The notes under the pieces are model-generated. The model made no database searches and was not told the DNA's origin. It saw nothing but the letters and a program-made list of their open reading frames with translations. Made by a program: the position numbers and the translations under genes. DNA of 64,000 nucleotides from Nitratireductor luteus (lineage in GTDB: Bacteria; Pseudomonadota; Alphaproteobacteria; Rhizobiales; Rhizobiaceae), in assembly GCF_026162365.1 (NCBI RefSeq), contig NZ_JAOANW010000013.1, positions 103,558 through 167,557 of the forward strand, given 5' to 3'. Shown piece by piece: positions 55,513-64,000 of this stretch; within the stretch, counting starts at the first letter, position 1; every line of letters begins with the position of its first letter.

Positions 55513-55542
55513 ATCCCGGACAGCCCTTGGGGCTTCCGGGAT
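55513..55542. repeat. Palindromic repeat between sufD and sufS
   Basis: ATCCCGGA (55513-55520) and TCCGGGAT (55535-55542) form a stem, with inner AGCCC/GGGCT pairing. It resembles dispersed palindromes of alphaproteobacteria. No T-run follows, so transcription can continue into sufS. Confidence 0.6.
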
Positions 55543-55574
55543 GACCGGAAGTTGCAAACAGGAAGGTTGAGGCA

Positions 55575-56816
55575 GTGGACCAGAAGGTCGAAAACAAGAG
55601 CTATGACGTCGAGGCCGTCCGCCGCGATTTTCCGATCCTGGCGCGCGAGGTATACGGCAAGCCGCTGGTGTATCTCGACAACGCCGCCTCCGCGCAGAAG
55701 CCACAGGCAGTGATCGATGCCGTGACTGATGCCTATTCGAACGAATACGCCAATGTGCATCGCGGCCTGCATTTCCTTTCCAACGCGGCGACGGACGCCT
55801 ACGAGAAGGCGCGCGAGACCGTGCGGCGCTACCTGAACGCGCCCAGCACCGAAGAAATCGTCTTCACCAAATCGGCGACCGAGGCCATCAATACCGTGGC
55901 CTATGGCTATGCCATGCCGCGTATCGGCGAGGGCGACGAGGTGGTGCTATCGATCATGGAGCACCACTCCAACATCGTGCCGTGGCATTTTCTGCGCGAA
56001 AGGCAGGGCGCCAAGCTGGTCTGGGCACCGGTCGAGGATGACGGCTCCTTCTCGCTGGAGAAGTTCGAAGCCTGCTTGAGCGAACGCACGAAGCTGGTGG
56101 CCATCACCCAGATGTCCAATGTGCTCGGCACCGTCACGCCGATAGAAGAGATCGTCCGCATTGCCCATGGGCGCGGCATTCCGGTGCTGGTCGACGGCAG
56201 CCAGGGCGCAGTGCACATGCCGGTCGACGTGCAGGCGCTGGGCTGCGACTTCTATGTCTGCACCGGCCACAAACTCTACGGCCCCTCGGGCATCGGCGTC
56301 CTCTATGGCCGCAGGGAGATGCTCTCCGAGATGCGGCCGTTCCAGGGCGGCGGCGAAATGATCGAGGATGTGACGGAGGACAACGTCACATATAACGAAC
56401 CGCCGCACCGTTTCGAAGCGGGCACACCGCCCATCGTGCAGGCGATCGGCCTTGGCGCGGCGCTGGAATATGTCGAAGGGCTGGGCCGTGAGAACATCGC
56501 CGCTCACGAAGCCGACCTTGCAAAATATGCCCATGAGCGCCTTGGCCAGATCAATTCGCTGCGCATTTTCGGCAATGCGCCGGGCAAGGGCGCCATCCTG
56601 TCCTTCGAGCTGAAGGGCATCCACGCGCACGACGTTTCGATGGTGATCGACCGCTCGGGCGTGGCCGTCCGCGCCGGCACCCACTGCGCCCAGCCGCTTC
56701 TGAAACGGTTCGGCGTGACCTCGACATGCCGTGCCTCATTCGCCATGTATAATACACGGGCCGAGGTGGACGCCCTGGCCGAAGCGCTGGACAAGGCGCG
56801 CAATTTTTTTGGGTGA
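55575..56816 (+). CDS. sufS: Cysteine desulfurase SufS
   Basis: The 413-residue class II PLP desulfurase feeds sulfur to SufBCD. The PLP lysine is in CTGHKLYGPSGIG, and the catalytic Cys is in RAGTHCAQPLLKRFG. It starts at GTG 55575. The sufT-like gene follows four bases later. Confidence 0.95.
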   Translation: MDQKVENKSYDVEAVRRDFPILAREVYGKPLVYLDNAASAQKPQAVIDAVTDAYSNEYANVHRGLHFLSNAATDAYEKARETVRRYLNAPSTEEIVFTKSATEAINTVAYGYAMPRIGEGDEVVLSIMEHHSNIVPWHFLRERQGAKLVWAPVEDDGSFSLEKFEACLSERTKLVAITQMSNVLGTVTPIEEIVRIAHGRGIPVLVDGSQGAVHMPVDVQALGCDFYVCTGHKLYGPSGIGVLYGRREMLSEMRPFQGGGEMIEDVTEDNVTYNEPPHRFEAGTPPIVQAIGLGAALEYVEGLGRENIAAHEADLAKYAHERLGQINSLRIFGNAPGKGAILSFELKGIHAHDVSMVIDRSGVAVRAGTHCAQPLLKRFGVTSTCRASFAMYNTRAEVDALAEALDKARNFFG

Positions 56817-56820
56817 AGCA

Positions 56821-57204
56821 ATGAGCGAGATCGCAGAAGACAAGCCGACCGAGGCCATGGATGCCCCGAAAACGGCATCGGCGTTGCCCGAGGAGGAACT
56901 GGCGCGCCTGACCGACGACATCGTCTCGGCGCTGAAGACGGTCTATGATCCCGAGATCCCGGCCGACATCTACGAGCTCGGCCTGATCTACAAGATCGAC
57001 ATCGAGGACGACCGCTCGATCAAGATCGACATGACACTGACGGCGCCGGGCTGCCCGGTTGCCGGTGAAATGCCCGGCTGGGTGGAAAACGCGGTGAGCG
57101 CGGTGGAGGGCGTGGGCAATGTCGAGGTCAACATGGTCTTCGACCCGCCCTGGACCCCCGACCGCATGTCGGAAGAAGCGCAATACGCGGTGGGATGGTA
57201 CTAG
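56821..57204 (+). CDS. SufT-like DUF59 (MIP18) protein
   Basis: The 127-residue protein has the DUF59 domain: VYDPEIPADIYELGLIYKI, the conserved Cys in TLTAPGCPVAGEMP, and the VNMVFDPPWTPDRMSEEA end. SufT proteins help mature Fe-S proteins. It starts at ATG 56821 after sufS. A 135-base spacer leads to sufA. Confidence 0.9.
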   Translation: MSEIAEDKPTEAMDAPKTASALPEEELARLTDDIVSALKTVYDPEIPADIYELGLIYKIDIEDDRSIKIDMTLTAPGCPVAGEMPGWVENAVSAVEGVGNVEVNMVFDPPWTPDRMSEEAQYAVGWY

Positions 57205-57339
57205 CCGGCACAATGGCCGGTTGCCCTCGATCCCGCTCGATCGCGAGCCTGCGGGTGCTTGCAACCTGCTTCGGACTTGACCATCTTAGGCGTTGAGGAC
57301 CTTCCGCGAGTCTTGAGCTCGCAGTGAATGGAGAAATTT

Positions 57340-57729
57340 ATGGGCCGGTTTCAGGTAATATCCATCACGGACGCAGCGGCTGCCCGCGTGCGTGAGATCG
57401 TCGATACGCGGGAAAGCGCCCATGGCGTGCGCGTCGGCATAAAGAAGGGCGGCTGCGCGGGCATGGAATATACGGTCGACCTTGTCACGGAGCCGGACTC
57501 CAAGGACGACCACATCGAGCATGAGGGGGCGCACATCTATGTGGCGCCGGAGGCCGCGCTGTTCCTCCTGGGAACCCAGATGGACTTCGAGACGACGAAG
57601 CTGCGCACCGGCTTCACCTTCAAGAACCCGAACCAGAGCTCGGCCTGCGGCTGCGGCGAATCCGTCGAGCTCAAGCCGGCCGATCTGAAGGCGCTGGCAG
57701 AAGCACGCGCGGAGGGTGCGGCCGGCTAA
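57340..57729 (+). CDS. sufA: A-type Fe-S carrier SufA
   Basis: The 129-residue HesB/IscA-family protein has the three cysteines, in GGCAGMEY and ACGCGES. It is the last gene of the suf operon. GGAG lies seven bases before ATG 57340, which decides that start over ATG 57328. Its stop overlaps the convergent GFA gene by three bases. Confidence 0.92.
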   Translation: MGRFQVISITDAAAARVREIVDTRESAHGVRVGIKKGGCAGMEYTVDLVTEPDSKDDHIEHEGAHIYVAPEAALFLLGTQMDFETTKLRTGFTFKNPNQSSACGCGESVELKPADLKALAEARAEGAAG

Positions 57730-58223
57730 TCGACCCACATGCCGTTTCGCCGGTGCCATGCGGCAATCGATTCTTCCGGGTAAAGATCGAAGGTCACGTC
57801 AGCATCGCGGACGTTCGGCTCGACCCAGCTGGCCTTGTATCTCAGCATGAGATGCACCCGGCTGGGCGCCGCGGGCAGCTCGGTGTCGATGGCCGATGCG
57901 AAGGGATGGACGAGGTCCGGCCAGGTCGGGTCGTAAAGCCACAACGCCGCGCCGCATTCGCGGCAGAACCGGCGCTCGCCGGTCGATATCTCGCAACGGG
58001 GACGCTCGTCATCCTCGATCTCCGCCCGGTAAAGGCCAAGATGCTCGCCGCCTTCGACGACCAGCGTCGAGGCATTTGCTCCGAGATTGATCGCATACCC
58101 GCCGCCGCCCTGCTGCTTGCGGCATATGGTGCAGTAGCAGAGCTGGTAGGGGACGGGCGTGTGGCTTTCGACCGCGAACCTGACCGCGCCGCAGCGGCAT
58201 GAGCCTTTCAGCATCATGGGCAT
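57726..58223 (-). CDS. GFA family zinc protein
   Basis: The 165-residue protein is of the glutathione-dependent formaldehyde-activating (GFA/CENP-V) family. The zinc cysteines are present: GSCRCGAVRF, CYCTICRKQQGGG and RRFCRECGAALW. The family binds zinc; only a few members are known to act on glutathione adducts. It stands alone, with repeats upstream. Confidence 0.88.
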   Translation of the reverse strand: MPMMLKGSCRCGAVRFAVESHTPVPYQLCYCTICRKQQGGGGYAINLGANASTLVVEGGEHLGLYRAEIEDDERPRCEISTGERRFCRECGAALWLYDPTWPDLVHPFASAIDTELPAAPSRVHLMLRYKASWVEPNVRDADVTFDLYPEESIAAWHRRNGMWVD

Positions 58224-58262
58224 GGATGAACCTCCAACGGGATGGGCACAGGAGGAAGTCTA

Positions 58263-58299
58263 GAGCAGATCATCGCTTCACTGAAACGCTGATCTGCTC
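58263..58299. repeat. Palindromic repeat downstream of the helicase gene
   Basis: GAGCAGATCA (58263-58272) pairs perfectly with TGATCTGCTC (58290-58299). It directly precedes the second copy of the 55-base element and looks like part of a composite intergenic repeat. Confidence 0.75.
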
Positions 58300-58305
58300 A
58301 ATCTA

Positions 58306-58361
58306 CTTGTTTTTTTCGCATTTGTGCGACGTCAGGTGATTCCACCTGACTGCAAAATGCT
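58306..58361. repeat. Dispersed palindromic repeat, copy 2
   Basis: It matches 168-222 over its length. In this copy GTCAGGTG and CACCTGAC form an eight-base-pair stem, so this is the better preserved copy. Confidence 0.7.
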
Positions 58362-58475
58362 CTAGACTTCCTGGCCGTCCCTGTCAGCCGCCGGGGACCG
58401 TCTCCTGACAATCCAGGGAGGGAAGATCCGCGACCTGTCCACGCCCGCGCGAAAACAGCGCGCGACGGGCAAAGA

Positions 58476-60020
58476 TCAGACCTTGCCCGGCACTTTCATG
58501 AAATCGGGGATATCGTTGCCGAAGCCGATGGGCGCATCGCCCTCGTCGCGGTCTTCGCGGCGGCGCGGCGCGCGCTGGCGCTCGGTCGAGCCTGCGTTGG
58601 CGGACTTGATCTCGTCCCGGCGGCGCCGCTTGTCGGCCTGCTTCTCCGGAGCCGGCCGGCTGGCCCTGGCCGGCTCGCCGGCCTCGGCCGGTTCGGGAGC
58701 CTCGGCTGGCTCGGGCGCCTTGGCTGGTTCGGGCGCTGTCTCGCGGCGGCGGCTGCGCTCGCCGTCCTTCCTGCCGCGTCCCGATGGCTTCTCGCCGCGT
58801 TCGCTACGGCCGCCACGGCGCGGCCTCTCGTCGGCCTCTTCCTCGGCCGAGACGGTGCTGAGATCGCCATCGAACCACTCGATCTTCTGGCCGATCAGCT
58901 TCTCGATGGAATCGAGATACTTCACGTCCGATTTCGAGGTGAGCGTGAAGGCCTTGCCCGAGCGTCCCGCGCGGCCGGTACGGCCGATACGATGCACATA
59001 GTCTTCCGCATGGGTCGGCACGTCGAAATTGAAGATGTGGCTTACATCGGGAATATCGAGGCCGCGTGCGGCGACGTCCGAAGCGACCAGCAGCCTCAGC
59101 TTGCCGGCCCGGAAACCCTCCAGCATCGCCATGCGCGCCCGCTGATCCATGTCGCCATGAAGCGCGCCAGCATCGAACTCGTGGCGCACGAGCGAACGGA
59201 ACAGCGTCGCGACCTCGGTCTTGCGGTTGCAGAAGATGATGGCGTTCTTCAGCGCGTCGCCCTCGGCGGTGATGAGCTCGCGCAGGCGCTGGCGTTTGGC
59301 CCAGGGCTTCGATCCCGTCTTGACCAGGCGCTGGGTGATGTTGATCGCCGTCGATGCCGGCCTGGAAACCTCGATACGAACCGGAGCCTGCAGGAACTGC
59401 TGGGTGAGCTTGGTGATCTCCGGCGGCATGGTGGCCGAGAAGAACAGCGTCTGGCGGGTGAAGGGGATCAGCTTGCAGATACGCTCGATGTCGGGGATGA
59501 AGCCCATGTCGAGCATGCGGTCCGCCTCGTCGATGACGAGAATTTCGACGCCTGTCAGAAGCAGCTTGCCGCGCTCGTGGTGGTCGAGAAGGCGGCCGGG
59601 GGTGGCGATCAGCACGTCGGCCCCGCGCTCCAGCTTCTTCTCCTGCTCGTCGAAGGAGACGCCGCCGATCAGAAGCGCGATGTTGAGCCTGTGGTTCTTG
59701 CCGTATTTGACGAAATTTTCCTCGACCTGGGCCGCCAGCTCGCGCGTCGGCTCCAGTATCAGCGTTCGCGGCATGCGCGCCCTGGCGCGCCCGCGCTCCA
59801 GCCGCGTCAGCATGGGCAGCACGAAGGACGCCGTCTTGCCGGTGCCGGTCTGGGCGATTCCCAGCACGTCCTTGCCCTGCAGCGCATGGGGAATGGCGCC
59901 AGCCTGGATCGGGGTGGGGATCGTGTATCCGGCGTCGGTGACGGCGGAGAGCACTTTCGGCGAAAGGCCGAGCTCTGCAAATGTCACAGCTTGCTGTGTG
60001 TTTTCTTCGGTGTCTGACAC
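58476..60020 (-). CDS. DEAD-box RNA helicase (RhlE type)
   Basis: The 514-residue ATP-dependent RNA helicase has motif Q (FAELGLSPKVLSAVTDAGYTIPTPIQ), Walker A AQTGTGKT, DEAD in VIDEADRMLDMGF, SAT in FFSATMP and motif VI HRIGRTGRAG. The tail from about residue 400 is charged and low in complexity, with repeats of the EPAEA type and many Arg. The start is uncertain: GTG 60020 (VSDTEEN) fits the family, while an ATG frame extends to 60284. It likely helps ribosome assembly or cold-time RNA turnover. Confidence 0.9.
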   Translation of the reverse strand: MSDTEENTQQAVTFAELGLSPKVLSAVTDAGYTIPTPIQAGAIPHALQGKDVLGIAQTGTGKTASFVLPMLTRLERGRARARMPRTLILEPTRELAAQVEENFVKYGKNHRLNIALLIGGVSFDEQEKKLERGADVLIATPGRLLDHHERGKLLLTGVEILVIDEADRMLDMGFIPDIERICKLIPFTRQTLFFSATMPPEITKLTQQFLQAPVRIEVSRPASTAINITQRLVKTGSKPWAKRQRLRELITAEGDALKNAIIFCNRKTEVATLFRSLVRHEFDAGALHGDMDQRARMAMLEGFRAGKLRLLVASDVAARGLDIPDVSHIFNFDVPTHAEDYVHRIGRTGRAGRSGKAFTLTSKSDVKYLDSIEKLIGQKIEWFDGDLSTVSAEEEADERPRRGGRSERGEKPSGRGRKDGERSRRRETAPEPAKAPEPAEAPEPAEAGEPARASRPAPEKQADKRRRRDEIKSANAGSTERQRAPRRREDRDEGDAPIGFGNDIPDFMKVPGKV

Positions 60021-60291
60021 GTAATGGCTGTCTTTGCTTCTCAAGAATTGTGGCTGTTGTCGGGTCTTTGAGCTGATCAGGCGCTCCCGATCCTGATGGG
60101 CCGCAGCGTCGGCTGCCGTCTGGGGCGCCGGAGAACTTCCGCGTACGGGCGGAACCGCGCGTTCGATCAACACGATATGCCCCGCAGCGATCAAATGAAC
60201 GCACGCGGAAGCAATGTCAACAGCGCGATTGCCTCCCGGCCTGCCGAAAGGCGGATTCCGGCGGAACGGGAGCGCTTTTCGCAATAAGCAA

Positions 60292-61065
60292 TCAGTAGCG
60301 GAATTGTTCCGACAGGACGCGCTCGTCCCACGAATGGCTCGCGTCGAACAGGAGCGTCACCGTCCGGTCATGCGCTTCGCGCACCCGCACGCGCCGCACG
60401 GACTTGATTTCCGTATGGTCCGCGACGGCGTTGACCGGGCGCTTTTCGTGTTCGAGGATCGTGAAGTCGACCGTCGATTGGTTGGGCAGCAGCGCGCCGC
60501 GCCAGCGCCGCGGCCGAAACGGACTGACCGGCGTCAGCGCCAGGAGCGGGGCGTCGAGCGGCAGGATGGGGCCGTGCGCCGAGAGATTGTAGGCAGTCGA
60601 GCCGGCGGGCGTCGCCACCATGACGCCGTCGCAGATCAATTCCTCCAGCCGCACCTTGCCGTCTATGGCGATGCGTATCTTGGCCGCCTGATAGGATTGA
60701 CGCAGCAGCGACACCTCGTTGATCGCCATCGCTGTGCGGGTACCGCCGTCAGCCTCGGTGACGGTCATCTCCAGCGGGCGGACGGTTTCGGGGATGGCCG
60801 CCGCGATCCGCTCGCGCAGGCCTTCCTCCCGGTATTCGTTCATCAGGAAGCCGATGGTGCCGCGGTTCATGCCGTAGATCTTCTTGTCATGACCCATCAT
60901 GTCGCGCAGTGTTTGCAGCATGAAGCCGTCGCCGCCAAGCGCGACGATCACCTCGGCATTTTCCGGCTTTTCCTGGCCGTAGAGGACCGACAGCCTGGCC
61001 GCGGCGTCGCGCGCGTCTTCGGATTCGGTCGACACGAAGGCGAGGGAGAGGGCGGAGGACTTCAT
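60292..61065 (-). CDS. nadK: NAD kinase
   Basis: The 257-residue enzyme makes NADP from NAD and ATP. The GGDG motif ([13 protein letters not shown]) holds the catalytic Asp, and AINEVSLLR and [16 protein letters not shown] follow. It starts at ATG 61065; ATG 61110 is a less likely start. The next upstream gene is tRNA-Thr. Confidence 0.94.
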   Translation of the reverse strand: MKSSALSLAFVSTESEDARDAAARLSVLYGQEKPENAEVIVALGGDGFMLQTLRDMMGHDKKIYGMNRGTIGFLMNEYREEGLRERIAAAIPETVRPLEMTVTEADGGTRTAMAINEVSLLRQSYQAAKIRIAIDGKVRLEELICDGVMVATPAGSTAYNLSAHGPILPLDAPLLALTPVSPFRPRRWRGALLPNQSTVDFTILEHEKRPVNAVADHTEIKSVRRVRVREAHDRTVTLLFDASHSWDERVLSEQFRY

Positions 61066-61182
61066 GGGAATGGCGGCTTCCGATCGTTTTCCAAACATGT
61101 CCGCGCGCAAACGGCCATCCCGGTTAGCACGGGCGGATGCCGCTGCAAAGCGCAGGTGTTCCGGCTGGAATAATCTGGAGAA

Positions 61183-61258
<76 letters not shown>

Positions 61259-61383
61259 ATGGCGCCGCGCATACCATAATCGGGGGCCGAGGGAAATGAA
61301 AACTCGTCTTCCGTTTTTCCACCCTCAAGCGCCGGGCGGGCGCATCCGCGCCCTTGGCTTACGGCGCACGAGCGCTGACGGGC

Positions 61384-61434
61384 GGGCGGCTCGGCCGCCC
61401 TGCATTGAGTGAAAAGGCGCACCTGCGGTGCGCC
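61384..61434. other. Two GC-rich hairpins between tRNA-Thr and rlmB
   Basis: GGGCGGC/GCCGCCC (61384-61400) and GGCGCACC/GGTGCGCC (61416-61434) fold strongly. They lie downstream of rlmB on its strand. No T-run makes a standard terminator, though they may slow transcription. The rest of the 225-base gap shows nothing else. Confidence 0.45.
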
Positions 61435-61483
61435 GGCGGCCTTGCCATTTTCGCTGCGCAAAAACGGAGATCACCACCAACCG

Positions 61484-62311
61484 CTAAAGGCCGCCCAGAT
61501 GCCGTCTGGCGATGTAGAGCGAGACGGCTGCCGCGTTGGACACATTGAGCGAACGAATGGCGCCCGGCATGTCGAGCCGGGCGAGCTTGGTTACGGTTTC
61601 CCGTGTCTTGTGGCGCAGACCCTTGCCTTCGGCGCCTAGAACCAGCGCGACCTTGCTCCCTTTGAGCGTCTCCTCGAGGACAAGCGGGCCATCGGAGTCA
61701 AGCCCCACCGTCTGGAAACCGGCGCTATGCAGTCCCGTCAGCGCATCGGCGAGATTGCGCACCTCGATATGGTCGAGATGTTCGAGCGCGCCCGAGGCCG
61801 ATTTTGCCAGCACGCCCGATTCGGCCGGACTGTGCCGCCCCGTCGTCACTAGCGCATCGACGCCGAAGGCTACCGCCGAGCGCATGATGGCGCCGACATT
61901 GTGCGGATCCGTCACCTGGTCGAGCACGAGCACCAGGCGCGCATCGCCAAGGCTGGCAAGGGTGCGTGTCTTGCGCGGTCGGGCCTCGATCAGCACGCCC
62001 TGGTGGACGGCATCGGGGCCGGTGAGCGTGTCGATCGCCCTCGGCTCGACCAGTTCGGCGGGAAAGGGCAGGGCGTCGAGGGGCCCGAGCTCCAGCCGCT
62101 GCGCCGCGTTGCGGGTGATGAACATGCGCGCGATCTTGCGGTCGGGATTGTCGAGCGCGGCACGCACGGTGTGCAGGCCGTAAAGACGCACCAGACCTTC
62201 CGGCGGAGCCGATGGCGGCTGCGCGGGGCCGCCCTGCCGCTCCCGATGGGCCCGGCGCAGGCGTGCGTAGTGGCTGTCTTTTGGCGTTTTGCCGTTGTTT
62301 TCGTTATTCAT
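61484..62311 (-). CDS. rlmB: 23S rRNA (guanosine-2'-O-)-methyltransferase RlmB
   Basis: The 275-residue SPOUT methyltransferase has a substrate-binding N-terminal part (LYGLHTVRAAL) and the SpoU motifs LVLDQVTDPHNVGAIMRSA, LVLGAEGKGL and SLNVSNAAAVSLYIA. It methylates G2251 of 23S rRNA in E. coli. It starts at ATG 62311 (MNNENNGK); longer frames upstream are not family-like. Confidence 0.92.
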   Translation of the reverse strand: MNNENNGKTPKDSHYARLRRAHRERQGGPAQPPSAPPEGLVRLYGLHTVRAALDNPDRKIARMFITRNAAQRLELGPLDALPFPAELVEPRAIDTLTGPDAVHQGVLIEARPRKTRTLASLGDARLVLVLDQVTDPHNVGAIMRSAVAFGVDALVTTGRHSPAESGVLAKSASGALEHLDHIEVRNLADALTGLHSAGFQTVGLDSDGPLVLEETLKGSKVALVLGAEGKGLRHKTRETVTKLARLDMPGAIRSLNVSNAAAVSLYIARRHLGGL

Positions 62312-62400
62312 CGCGCCCCTATAGACGAGGATCGGCCCGCCCGCCATCCGCCTGAATGCGGCCTGCGACATTTTTCTGACACCGATGCCCCCGGCGCTGT

Positions 62401-62429
62401 TGACAGAAACAAGCCCGGTGGCCATAAGG
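62401..62429 (+). promoter_or_regulatory. Probable promoter of the tRNA-Tyr/tRNA-Gly unit
   Basis: TTGACA (62401-62406) and CATAAG (62424-62429) are 17 bases apart. The tRNA starts about 80 bases downstream, which leaves a long leader. Confidence 0.4.
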
Positions 62430-62509
62430 CGCATCGCGGATTTAAGACGCGGCCTGCGGGCGGCGGAAGAGTCGCGACTGAACTCGTTGCACGGTTCCGG
62501 CGACAGCAC

Positions 62510-62594
62510 GGAGGGGTGTCCGAGTGGTTAAAGGAGACGGACTGTAAATCCGTTGGCTATGCCTACGCTGGTTCGAATCCAGCCCCCTCCACCA
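62510..62594 (+). tRNA. tRNA-Tyr (anticodon GTA)
   Basis: The 85-base class II tRNA has acceptor GGAGGGG, anticodon stem ACGGA around CTGTAAA (anticodon GTA), a long variable arm, GGTTCGAATCC T-arm and encoded CCA. Confidence 0.96.
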
Positions 62595-62617
62595 CTGTCG
62601 GCCAGGTAATCGTGAAT

Positions 62618-62691
62618 GCGGGTATAGCTCAATGGTAGAGCAGCAGCCTTCCAAGCTGAATATGCGGGTTCGATTCCCGCTACCCGCTCCA
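62618..62691 (+). tRNA. tRNA-Gly (anticodon TCC)
   Basis: The 74-base tRNA has acceptor GCGGGTA, D-arm GCTCAATGGTAGAGC, anticodon loop CTTCCAA (anticodon TCC), T-arm GGGTTCGATTCCC and encoded CCA. It lies 23 bases behind tRNA-Tyr, so the two are co-transcribed. Confidence 0.96.
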
Positions 62692-62844
62692 GCACTACAG
62701 CGAACACTTGCCGATATCGCATTCATAGGCTTCGCATCTCCGCCAGCATTGCTGGAAACAGCCTTCATGTGGCCGTTTTCGTCCCATTGTCATGCGCGAA
62801 TTCTTTTTTGAATAAGATTCTTTGGTACATCGGCTGCGCTGCTT

Positions 62845-63764
62845 ATGGCTTTTTTATCCCGTCTTCGCCCCGCCTCATCTACGAAACGCCAAACCTCACA
62901 CGGTAAGGACGCTGTCGCTGAAGCTGGCGACCCAAGGCGCTTCACCTCGGTCGAAGCGCGCATCGATACGGCCGCGCACCAGATCCTCGATCGGCTGCCG
63001 GCGCACGGCCTTTCGGGCGGACTGGTGGAGTTTCTCGTCTTCGGGTTGAAGCAGGCTTGGGCCTGCCTCTTCGGCGGTGCGATCCTCTTCCTGATCATTA
63101 CCTCGGTCTCGCCCGCTATGACTTTCTCTTTCTTGCCGCGCTCGCCATCCAGCTTGCGATGCTTCTTTTTCGGCTGGAGACGCTGGCCGAGGCGAAGGTG
63201 ATCTTGATCTTCCATGTGGTTGGTACGGCGATGGAAATCTTCAAGACCGATGTCGGCTCGTGGATCTACCCGGAGGAAAACCTCTTCCGCCTCGGCGGCG
63301 TGCCGCTGTTTTCCGGCTTCATGTATGCGGCGGTCGGCTCGTATTTGGCACGCATCTCACGCATATTCGATATGCGCTACGGCCACTATCCGCCGTTGTG
63401 GACGACCGTGGCCTTGGCTGCGGCCATTTACACCAACTTTTTCGCGCACCATTTCATCGCCGACCTGCGCTACGCGCTTCTTGGGGTGACGGCGGCGCTG
63501 TTCTTTCGCACGGTGGTGCATTATCGCGTGTTCCGCCTCTGGCACCGAATGCCGCTGCTCTTGGGCTTTCTGCTCGTTGCGCTGTTCATCTGGCTTGCCG
63601 AGAATATCGGCACCTGGTCGCGCGCCTGGATGTACCCCGGACAGGTGGAAGGCTGGACGCCGGTTTCGATCCAGAAGCTCGGCGCGTGGTATCTTCTGAT
63701 GATAATCTCCTTCGTGCTGGTGACGCTGGTGCACCGGCCAGGAAGGCCGGATGAAGAGGATTGA
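62845..63764 (+). pseudogene. DUF817 family membrane protein, frameshifted
   Basis: Two overlapping frames together make one DUF817-like protein. The first (from ATG 62845) gives LPAHGLSGGLVEFLVFGLKQ and runs to AWACLFGG. The second gives ARYDFLFLAALAIQLAMLLF, then VGTAMEIFKTDVGSWIYPEE and GGVPLFSGFMYAAVGSYLAR up to the stop at 63764. The switch lies at about 63090-63120 and moves the frame by one base. The join also seems a few codons short of the usual family spacing. No slippery run is seen, so I read it as a deletion that broke the gene, or a sequence error. Confidence 0.75.
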
Positions 63765-63873
63765 GAGGCCGCGCCGACCCATTGCCGACAAGAGGGGCTT
63801 GTTTTTTGCGACCTTTGCCGCTAATCGCCCCCGCATCTGACAATTCCAACTATGCCGCCCAAGGGAAATTGAG

Positions 63874-64000
63874 ATGGCCAAAGGTAAATTCGAGCGTAAC
63901 AAGCCGCATGTGAACATCGGTACGATTGGTCACGTTGACCATGGCAAGACGTCGCTGACGGCTGCGATCACGAAGTATTTCGGCGAGTACCGGGCCTACG
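63874..64000 (+). CDS. tuf: Elongation factor Tu (start only)
   Basis: The first 42 codons read [20 protein letters not shown] and continue with [19 protein letters not shown]. The P-loop GHVDHGKT is intact. An AAGGGA ribosome site lies nine bases upstream of ATG 63874. The gene runs out of the window. Its place behind tRNA-Tyr and tRNA-Gly fits the tufB position known from other proteobacteria. Confidence 0.97.
   Translation, partial: MAKGKFERNKPHVNIGTIGHVDHGKTSLTAAITKYFGEYRAY

Noticed and set aside
62822..63049. Short frame overlapping the start of the DUF817 gene
   Set aside because: It is in another frame without family motifs; the DUF817 N-terminus is in the frame from 62845.

Overview
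The window is a GC-rich stretch of bacterial chromosome, almost certainly from an alphaproteobacterium of the order Hyphomicrobiales (Rhizobiales), close to the Phyllobacteriaceae/Mesorhizobium/Brucella side. The main pointers are an exoR homologue, a fused secDF gene, a DUF1127 micro-gene followed by anti-Shine-Dalgarno hairpins, an Irr-type iron box in front of a long suf operon, and several palindromic intergenic repeats of the kind seen in rhizobia. No phage, insertion sequence, CRISPR array or rRNA gene was seen. The window opens inside a membrane-protein gene and closes inside tuf.

Layout. 0-5.9 kb: ilvD, exoR, a small exported protein, xthA, a polysaccharide deacetylase and an ErpA-type Fe-S carrier. 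5.9-22.7 kb: mostly rightward core genes for dNTP control, translation, envelope and chromosome segregation (dgt, argS, a SPOR-domain protein, nagZ, scpA-scpB, an orphan ABC ATPase, tatABC, serS, surE, pcm, an NlpD-like lipoprotein), then a DUF815 ATPase facing back. 22.9-31.2 kb: yajC-secDF, followed by bacterial relatives of the complex I assembly factors NDUFAF3 and NDUFAF6, a DUF4153 membrane protein, trmFO and an exported hypothetical protein. 31.2-33.6 kb: the DUF1127 gene with its three-hairpin RNA, tRNA-Leu and tig.

33.8-41.7 kb is the most accessory-looking part. It holds a MOSC protein and then an XRE-family regulator divergent from a TRAP transporter operon (dctP, dctQ, dctM) that runs directly into a PyrK-like flavoprotein, a class 1B PyrD-like dihydroorotate dehydrogenase and an M20 N-carbamoyl-amino-acid hydrolase. 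I read this as an uptake and reductive breakdown pathway for orotate or a related pyrimidine carboxylate. A perfect 9-4-9 inverted repeat lies beside a good sigma-70 promoter in front of dctP.

41.8-50.2 kb: a small conserved protein, an M23 peptidase, a Bcp-type peroxiredoxin, a very large AsmA-like protein, tyrS, a PaiB-like flavin protein and an alpha/beta hydrolase. 50.4-57.7 kb: a complete SUF iron-sulfur operon (iscS-like, sufB, sufC, sufD, sufS, sufT-like, sufA). 57.7-64 kb: a GFA protein, a DEAD-box helicase, nadK, tRNA-Thr, rlmB, tRNA-Tyr, tRNA-Gly, a frameshifted DUF817 gene and the start of tuf.

Notable oddities are a palindromic-repeat fragment inserted in frame in serS, the DUF817 pseudogene, the DUF1127/anti-SD RNA unit, and the putative orotate operon.
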